A program made the position numbers and the translations under genes. The notes beneath the pieces were generated by a model that saw only the letters and a program-made list of their open reading frames with translations, was not told the DNA's origin and searched no databases. From the NCBI GenBank assembly GCA_946406115.1, contig OX291544.1:10478001-10542000 (forward strand): 64,000 bases of DNA, given 5' to 3'. Positions 56,975 to 64,000 of this stretch are shown in pieces (the stretch's first letter is position 1; each line of letters opens with the position of its first letter). The DNA is from Apoda limacodes (lineage: Eukaryota > Arthropoda > Insecta > Lepidoptera > Limacodidae).

Positions 56975-57410
56975 TTCATTTTTAGGGTTCCGTGCCCAGA
57001 GGGTGCCAAAGGAGCCCTATTACTAAGCCTACACTGTCTGTCTATCTGTCCGACAATTAAAAGGCTCTATCTTTTAGACCGAAGTAGGTAGAAGCCTGAA
57101 TTTTTCACAGAATATGTGTTAAAATGGGGGATTATCTAACAAATAATAAAAAGTAAACAAAAATTAAAGGGGGTCCTCATACAATTAACACATTTCCGTT
57201 GTTTTTGCTCCATCGTTAAAACAGTAACACGTACAAACTTTAAACTTGCAGTCAAAAATTGTGGGAACTCTTAAGTATAACAACTAATAATAAAAAACAA
57301 AATTACCGGTACATTAAATTACCATCCAGCTTATAATTAAGAGAAACACATTTGTTAGTTATACACTCTTTTTTTTGTTTGTGTTTGTAAATGACGTAAA
57401 TGGTGGTAGT
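56975..57410 (+). repeat. Family-D repeat, sense copy
   Basis: TTTAGGGTTCCGTGCCCAG, GGAGCCCTATTACTAAGCC, CTGTCTATCTGTCCGAC, GTGGGGATT-like GGGGGATTATCTAAC, and GTTTGTGTTTGTAAATGACG at the far end. Partner of 55290-56025. Confidence 0.65.
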
Positions 57411-57659
57411 GGTAGGTACGGAACTCTCGGTGCGCGAGTGTAAGCTCAGAATTACCCGTGGTGCGACTGGTATTGCTGTTTACAATTAACGGATTTTCTT
57501 AAATGAAGAATGCAGTTTAGGACATTGAATCAATTTATGGTGATAAAACTCATTTGCGATTATCGGCAGAGGAATCAGTCGACCATGCAACTGCGTCTGC
57601 TAAAATGACTTTTACTGCACACAGTTTCCTAGTCGTTCTATCTGCCAAACAAACTTACG

Positions 57660-58190
57660 TCCAGTATTATGTTAAACGGCCAGCGTAGCCTATGAACGCT
57701 TTCAACACCACCGTTTCCGACGACCCTTATAAAATCTAAAAGTTCTTTCTTAAAGAATTCCATACTGTAACCCCTAGAAAAAACTTTGGCATACAGCTCA
57801 TTTCACAACTTGGCCGTTCGCTGGAGGAAGTTTCTCTGAAACCACACTGTGCGTGATGGCAGCAGTACTGCATTTGAACTTGCGACTTACAGAGTGGTAA
57901 TCTTTAGCTCGAGGTGAAGTGCAGCTTTGCTCTGCTGAGTAGGTAAACCAAGTTTTTTGGACGCCACCTTCACCTTGTCTTCCAAATGATCCCAGTACTC
58001 GCACGTCGCAAAAAATTTCAACACCGAGGATTCTAAAGCTTTTGCAGGTAGATATGGTTAGACGTGTATTACCGAATTGTGGGACATCAGTAAATAGGCT
58101 GGCTTAGCGGTGAACGCGCAGACTTGTGTCGGACCCCCTTGGCAAAAGTGGTCTCAATTTCTCACACAAACTTTCTTCTTCTGCGACGAA
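57660..58190 (-). mobile_element. LINE 'B' fragment with internal deletion
   Basis: Antisense match to the C-terminal half and 3' UTR: CCAGCGTAGCCTATGAACGC, AGCTCATTTCACAACTTGG, then a jump to GATGGCAGCAGTACTGCAT. Next come GCTCTGCTGAGTAGG, CACCTTGTCTTCCAAATGATC and GGTGAACGCGCAGACTTGTG. ORF 57798-58004 is a shadow of this. Confidence 0.7.
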
Positions 58191-58449
58191 TGGAAGTTTT
58201 CTTATCAGCCTCATGCGTCCCCACTCACTAGGCTTCGACCTAACCTCACGGAGAATGATTTGAGTACGTCCGTTTCAACCTTATGTTTGGACTTTACGAC
58301 CTACAGAACTTAAATGCTAGAAAAAAAAGATTAAAAATACGACTTTATTCATACTGTCAACATTTTCTTCGAATCATATCAATGGTTAGCAAAAATAATT
58401 GTACCTCTACTAAGTTCCGTTTCAGAGAACTGCGTCGCCACACGTTCTT

Positions 58450-58765
58450 GGGGTTCCGTATCAAAACGGGACCCTATTACTAAGATTTCGCTGTCCGTCC
58501 GTCCGTCTGTCTGTCTGTCACCAGGCTGTATCTCATGAACCGTGATAGACAGTTGAAATTTTCACAGTATTTCTGTTGCCGCTATAACAACAAATACTTA
58601 AAAAATAGAATAAAATAAATATTTACGGGGGTTTCTATACAACGCACGTGATTTTTTTGCTCGATATTGATTACGGCAACAGGTAGACGCTTGAAATATT
58701 CACAGAACATTTAGTTATATATTCAATTTAAAAATAAATTATTAAATAAAGGGGACTCCCATACA
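58450..58765 (-). repeat. Family-D repeat (classic type)
   Basis: GGGGTTCCGTATCAAAACGG, CCCTATTACTAAGATTTCGC, a CCGTCCGTCTGTCTGTCTG run, and GTTGCCGCTATAACAACAAA. Reverse complement of the 2395-2690 copy. Confidence 0.65.
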
Positions 58766-58789
58766 ACAAATGTGTGTTTTTTTTGACGT

Positions 58790-59085
58790 TTTTATAAATA
58801 ATGGTACGGATAATGGTCGCGAGAGAGTCTGTCTTGGCCGGTTTATTTTCAACGACAATGTCCGAGCAGTCGAAACGAACACCACGCGAGGCCATTGCAG
58901 ATTGTGGACTTCCTTTACATACATCTTTTTTTTGACGTGTGCAGGTTTCCTCACGATGTTTTCCTTCTCCAAAAAGCCAGTGATGTGAATCAGTGTACTT
59001 GAGAAATTAAGAAAAAGACTAATTGGTACGCGACGGGCTCGAACCTTCGCCACTCAGTACACAAGGTAAAATAAGTGATGGAAGA
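58790..59085 (-). mobile_element. tRNA-derived SINE, antisense copy
   Basis: Minus strand carries GAGGTTCGAGCCCGTCG-like B-box near 59040, CTTTTTCTTAATTTCTC, then GGAAAACATCGTGAGGAAACC, the familiar lepidopteran SINE body, at ~58945-58970. The two overlapping ORFs here are not genes. Confidence 0.6.
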
Positions 59086-59389
59086 TTAAAACCAATAGAA
59101 TTGTAGTATTATAGTAATATGTTTTCATTTTAATGTAATCATATTTCCTTATAAGTAATAGAACAGGAATAAAAGCACCATAATCGTTATACTAAAAATA
59201 CAATCTTTCAATAATTAAAAATCTTAAACAACAACAAATACATAATATAGGTACTATTGCAAAGATAATATAATAACATGCAGTGAAAATAGGATACCTA
59301 TTTGGTTAGGTAAACAAAATAAAAAAATCTTGAACTTAATACTATCTTTGAAAATCCATAAATAAATATAGCAGGTGTTAATAAAAAAA

Positions 59390-59630
59390 AACATAACATC
59401 ACGACATTCGTTCCTGAAGTAGTTGGTCAGATATATTACGAATGTCGACAATACGTTTTACGTTCAGTATATTCAGTCCCAAAATAAAAATGTATAGCCG
59501 GATATCAGGCAAACACTGAACTTGTAACAATTTTCCAATAACCGTTGTACCTTCCGGGAATCGAATATGGAATCCAGGCAGACGTATTTACCACTGCGCC
59601 ATTTCGGTCATCATATTTCTGAGCTATAAG
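59390..59630 (-). mobile_element. tRNA-derived SINE remnant
   Basis: Minus strand reads ATGGCGCAGTGGTAAATACG (A-box) and ATTCGATTCCCGGAAGG (B-box) at ~59605-59545, followed by the body block shared with 54115-54190. The cloverleaf does not close, so it is not a tRNA gene. Confidence 0.55.
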
Positions 59631-59811
59631 AAATCTTAAAGGGTAGAATAAATATTGACTTTATCAGTCACTAGGGGATATTAAGTTACTATGCACAAAG
59701 TACAAGTTCGAATCTTAAACGTGCCCATACGACTACTAACGTAAGCCACTATTTAAAAAAGGATTTATCTGGACTAGTTGAAAAATAACAACGAAACTGT
59801 TAACATTAGGG

Positions 59812-59932
59812 TCGGCAACGCGCGAGTAGTCCATAGGCGGCGCGGCGGTGGCCACTTACCATCTGCCGGACTGCAAGCTTGTTTGTCACCTTAGTGGTAT
59901 TAAAAAAATAATAAAAAAAAACCTATCGTTAA
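59812..59932 (+). mobile_element. LINE 'B' 3'-UTR end with A-rich tail
   Basis: GGTCGGCAACGCGCGAGTAG, GCCACTTACCATCTGCCGG, TTGTCACCTTAGTGGTATT, then A-rich tail. Heavily 5'-truncated insertion. Confidence 0.75.
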
Positions 59933-61070
59933 ATTTTGATTAAGTTTGTTTTTTAATTTTTTATTACAAATTGATAAGTATATAACACTATTTAGAATTT
60001 ATTTATCAAAGACAGAAATATAAATTTTTAATACGTAGTTGGAATGTATGAACTAAATGTACTTTTACATAAGGGTGCGTTTCAAAACGCAACGAGAAAG
60101 TTAGAAAATTAATTTTGGAATGCCCAGCTGCACTGCCATAGTAATACTGTCAGTGTGTAAAATTAACTGCCAAGCACACGTTTGTTGGAAAAATCAATCT
60201 TGCTGGAAAATTATTACTCGACAAAGTAATAAAAGTGAAGTATAACATAGAATTTTAGTAAAATGAATGTTGTTAATGACATACTTCACATCTTTGTGAT
60301 ATCGAATCGGTGGACAGCGAATTTGTCATACTTAGGAATGTTTTATAAAATCAATACAATAACGCAACAAACATAACCCTTCCTTTGGCTTTGCCAAGTC
60401 AAGTGATAATACAATAAAACACAAAAATATAGAGCTATGTTATGACATAACTATCCATAATTCAAAAATAATTTAAGTACAACCAAGAAAAAAATGTAAA
60501 TTACATTTACAAATACAATTAAATAAAGTATGTAAGCAGTTTATGTCAACTTATCTCCAAAATGATATGTATTTAAAAATTATAAATAAAATAGAAATAA
60601 GTACGTACAAAAGTACGTAGGTACACATTTCTTAAATGTCATAGGTACTGTTCTTTTTAACTTTAACCACAGTAAAAAGTAAAAATTGAGAATTATATTT
60701 AATTAGTTAAATAACCAGGTACGTCATAGTTTAATAATAATTATTAACAATGGCAATTTTCTGTCCCTCAAATATAATATTTTTTCTTACAAGTTACAAA
60801 AAGTGTAAGATATCATATTCTTTTTAATTTTTTTTAAATATTTTCAGTATAGTGGCATCACTAAAAAAATTATCTATGGATATTATTGATATATCAATAG
60901 AAATAATCTGTCGTTTGGACTAACAATATAACGGATAAATTTTTTTAGTTCGCAATTTACGAAGTATAATTTGTAATTTTATTTGTAAATTTTATCTATT
61001 ACTGTAACTAAAATACTGCCATGACATCGAAGTTGCTTCGCGATTGTGGCTAAATTATTAGTAATAATAT
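59933..61070. other. PAPSS 3' UTR and downstream intergenic
   Basis: AT-rich. On the minus strand the region next to 61071 is the PAPSS 3' UTR. A candidate AATAAA on the minus strand is at 60978-60983, 88 nt after the stop. Nothing else is supported. Confidence 0.4.
60978..60983 (-). terminator. Candidate PAPSS polyadenylation signal
   Basis: AATAAA on the minus strand 88 nt past the stop codon; AT-rich context makes chance occurrence possible. Confidence 0.4.
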
Positions 61071-63773
61071 TTAGCTAGTATCCATACTGGATTTCAGTGA
61101 TTGATAGTATTCAGAGAGCACTTTCCATGCAGTAGGGGCCATAAATCCTTTTGGGGGTTCTTTACCAGCCTTTGCTAAACCTGAAAAATAATTTCGTTTA
61201 ATTCTTTAGCCCAAAAGTATTATTTAGGCAAGGAAGTGCAAATATGCCGTTCTAAGATTTTTTTATTAACTTGATTAATATAGCAAAATAAGTTTAGTAA
61301 CTTCAGTAGCATATAATACTTACTAAAAAAAACAATTAAACCTATATTGTAATCGAAAGCCAAAAAATTTAAGCAAATTCTTCTATGAGCGGCTAGATAG
61401 GGGCTTATGTTTTACATTTTAGTAATTTATGAGTCGGGTTTATTTTTTTAATGTAAAATTACCTCGCATCCTGGTCCCGGAGATAAAGTCAAAGTCTTCT
61501 TTCCGCGTGGGGTCAAAGAACGCCATCCTGCTGACCGAAGTATCATACGCAGCTACACGGAACGGGATTATCTGCCAAAGATTAATTTATAATATTTTGA
61601 GTTGCCGATACAATTTTCGGGTACAAAGGATCTACCCAAAGTATAACCTATTAAGTGCGTTCGATTTTACTTTTTTAACTATGGCGCTTTGTACACATTA
61701 TTTATATATTTTTCGGATCTTACATTCTCATAGCTTATTGGTAACAGTCTCAAGAAAGTAAGACTCAGGAATTCAAGAAAAAATGTAGGTATGCAAGTAC
61801 TTTCACGGGTCTCAAAAGATAAGATCACTTGCATGCATTTTTCTCTCGAATGCCATGAGTCTGGCTCGAGATCATTCCCAATAAGCTCCCTAAAACAAAC
61901 TTTGAGGATCAAAAAGGTAAATGTTTGCTAGCGTGTAAAACGCAAAAAATATATTAAAAATAATGCGTTTGATTTGGTATGAAAAGTTTCCAGGTTTGAT
62001 ACATTTGACACTGTATGACGCCAGTTCTGCCATTAATATATTCCGTTCTGGTAGCTTTAAAAACGTTACTAACATTTTTTTATTATTATTGGTTATGCAA
62101 AACGAACGGCTGATGCTCGGAGGTTACACACGGTTAACGTACACCAAAACCCCACATCCCGATATGCATCTAAAGTTTCATTTTTCGATGGCAAAACATA
62201 CAAAAATAATTGTAAATTGACAGTTTGATGCAAATTTTATTAAAATTCTGATATCTTTGTCACCAAGCATTGCAACAGAAAGGATGATAGAGGACAAAAT
62301 AAACAGAAACTATCATTACTTATCGAAAAACGAACGCAGAGAATTAAACCCAGCCATCTCTTATTTTTTCAGAAAAAGGTAATTCCTTTATACAGTTTAC
62401 AACAACAAACCTCTAAATCATTGAGTCCAGGCGCCATCTTGAGCACCATAGCGCCATGTCGGGGGTCGTATAGGTCTCCACCATTGACGGGATGCGGTAA
62501 GCCAGCAGGGTCACGGCCCACAATATAGTGGTTGGCACCAGCGTTCATACGGCACTTAGCATGCCATTGCACCTAAATAAAACTTAACTGTATACAGAAT
62601 TTTAAAACTGATGTATAAAACTAACTGGCTGTATATCGACACTAAAACTGACTGGCTGTATATCGACACAAAAACTGACTGGCTGTATATCAACACAAAA
62701 ACTGTAAAGGTAAAAAGAGGCTGTAATAAAATTTAGGTGTGTATCCAGCTACTGGTTACCCCCTTCTCGGCATAAAAACTGTAAAGATATACATACATTT
62801 ACAGATATTTTTAATTTACCTCAGTAGGTCCGGCGTACATCATAGGAGATGGGAAAATGGCGAGAATGGTGGATTGTGGGTCAAGCACGCCCTCCTTGAG
62901 CACTGCCTTGTGCTGGTTTATACGAACTTCTAGTGGTACATCGTCGTCTTTCGTCCACCCACCTTAAATTTTTTTTTTTAATAATAACAAAGTAAATCAG
63001 CAGTTTATAACAAATAGGCGGTTATATTGGACGGGTTTGCGGCATTGATAGTACTTGTCGATCCGAAGGGTGTCGGTTGGATCCCCGCAAAGGACAAACA
63101 TTTATGTGTTCATTATTTGTGTTTGTCTTGAGTCTGGGTGTTATTATGTGTAATATGTAATATATATTTGGGTCAGCTCAGACCGAGATGCGACGCAACA
63201 TTTTTGAGACAGCAACACATTATGTACCTTGTTTACTAGGCAAAAAGATACAAATTATAGTGACCCTTTGTATTTGTTGTCTGGTATCCATAGTACAAGT
63301 CATACTTAATTTGGGACTGGATGACGCTATTTAGATGTCTAGCAATATTTACTTATTAATTAATTATTTATCATTTATATTTTTACTTGAAACTGAAACT
63401 AACATTTAAGAAAAGTAAAATATATATTTAAAAATATATCGCCTACAATAACAGTTTTAAAATGGCTAAAACAATACTTTTACAAAATTCTTAGGCGATA
63501 TTTATAATTGGCTGATTTGGCTAAAGTGAACTCTTTCTCCTTTTTTCTTTCAATAAAAGTATAAAATATATTTGGTTAAACATACAAAATACGGCATAGT
63601 AGGTTTTCGCCTTCAGGCGGACGATATAGGTAATATAATGGCTATACAGTATTATTAATATTCATACCAAGTGGATGCAAAAGAAGCACTGGTTTCTCGA
63701 AACCTCTAGAAATAAGTTGTCGGTGAGTGTCCTGCATCAGTAAAGCGTGTCCGTTGTGAATTGGGTTCCGTAA
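61071..63773 (-). CDS. Papss: Bifunctional PAPS synthase, C-terminal part of the ATP-sulfurylase domain (five exons; 5' end off the right edge)
   Basis: PAPSS makes the universal sulfate donor: ATP sulfurylase forms APS, and the N-terminal APS kinase (outside the window) phosphorylates it. Exons 63773-63668, 62962-62820, 62572-62411, 61571-61463 and 61180-61071 all have AG/GT borders and join in phase to 209 codons plus stop. Key motifs: the nucleotide-binding HNGH in [37 protein letters not shown] across the exon 1-2 join; [53 protein letters not shown]; and the terminal [18 protein letters not shown]. These match the animal PAPSS C-terminus closely. A free-standing sulfurylase is unlikely in an insect. 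Confidence 0.93.
62620..62702. repeat. 27-bp tandem repeat, about three units, in a PAPSS intron
   Basis: Unit ACTGACTGGCTGTATATCGA plus ~7 bp (CACAAAA) repeats three times with 1-2 differences, between the PAPSS exons at 62572 and 62820. Confidence 0.85.
63025..63185 (+). mobile_element. tRNA-derived SINE in a PAPSS intron
   Basis: B-box-like GGTTGGATCCCCGCAAAGG, then ACAAACATTTATGTGTTCAT, TTGAGTCTGGGTGTTATTATG and a TATG-rich end. Same family as 45160-45350. Confidence 0.55.
63186..63667. other. Remainder of PAPSS intron
   Basis: No further feature seen. Confidence 0.4.
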
Positions 63774-64000
63774 CTGAAACAGTACATTTTTATTATTAAT
63801 TAACATTTATGTATTTTACACGAAGTAAAATCTAACAATTAATTAGCTAATTATACAACAGACATTTGTCTGAGCATTGAATTATAGCTTTTATTTACAA
63901 AAAGCAAATAAAAAATTACATGGATTTGCATATATATGTCTAATCCAGTAAAATGTATCTATTCTTTATCACAGTTTAAGATTTTTCAAAAATATGTTGC
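63774..64000. other. PAPSS intron up to the window edge
   Basis: Lies 5' of the first visible PAPSS exon (acceptor ..TGTTTCAG at 63774). AT-rich, no exon visible. Confidence 0.5.

Noticed and set aside
59545..59610. Possible tRNA on the minus strand (ATGGCGCAGTGGTA, ATTCGATTCCC)
   Set aside because: The cloverleaf does not close and the sequence runs into a SINE body shared with 54115-54190.

Overview
This is a 64 kb piece of an AT-rich insect nuclear genome, most likely from a moth or butterfly (Lepidoptera). The genes are multi-exon with GT..AG introns, and there is a nuclear tRNA. The space between exons is packed with repeat types typical of Lepidoptera: Lep1/Helitron-like units, '...AGGGTTCCGTA...' repeats, tRNA-derived SINEs, and Jockey- and CR1-type LINE debris. 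I see no bacterial operons, CRISPR array or rRNA.

Host genes. (1) FNIP (folliculin-interacting protein) is on the minus strand. Its first three coding exons lie at 13420-13347, 10927-10741 and 750-638; the rest is off the left edge. The second intron is about 10 kb and full of repeats. (2) JMJD5/KDM8 (JmjC 2-oxoglutarate oxygenase) is on the plus strand at 42521-43723 as one uninterrupted 400-codon ORF. (3) Isovaleryl-CoA dehydrogenase (IVD) is on the minus strand at 53792-44956. All nine coding exons can be joined in phase to give a complete 417-residue mitochondrial enzyme of leucine catabolism. (4) tRNA-Lys(UUU) is on the minus strand at 54894-54822. (5) PAPS synthase (PAPSS) is on the minus strand. 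Its last five coding exons, covering the C-terminal part of the ATP-sulfurylase domain, lie at 63773-61071; the 5' part is off the right edge. These genes are not functionally linked. JMJD5 and IVD are convergent, with a retroposon between their 3' ends.

Mobile-element desert, 13.6-41 kb. In order: one copy of a ~0.92 kb inverted-repeat element (its near-identical partner lies 19 kb away in opposite orientation); a 0.76 kb foldback element; a Jockey reverse-transcriptase remnant; a Jockey element split by an antisense LINE; an endonuclease-bearing LINE with an internal segment inverted; a BEL/Pao integrase remnant; the second inverted-repeat copy; a second Jockey fragment; a Ty3/Gypsy pol remnant that has lost reverse-transcriptase motif A; and an IS630/Tc1-mariner-type transposase whose D-to-E spacing (81 by my count) fits the Sailor (DD82E) group.

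Repeats inside genes and on the right. IVD intron 7 holds a hAT-like element with a perfect 8-bp target duplication and a LINE nested inside it. IVD intron 6 holds a decayed copy of the same LINE. The stretch at 54-60 kb holds an inverted pair of repeats, one interrupted by a Lep1 element.

I found no convincing undescribed multi-gene system. The most informative signals are the mosaic retroposons that share one 3' tail, the nested-insertion record, the Sailor-like transposase and the repeat-derived sequence at the IVD polyadenylation site. All homology calls were made by eye from remembered family motifs; no database was searched.
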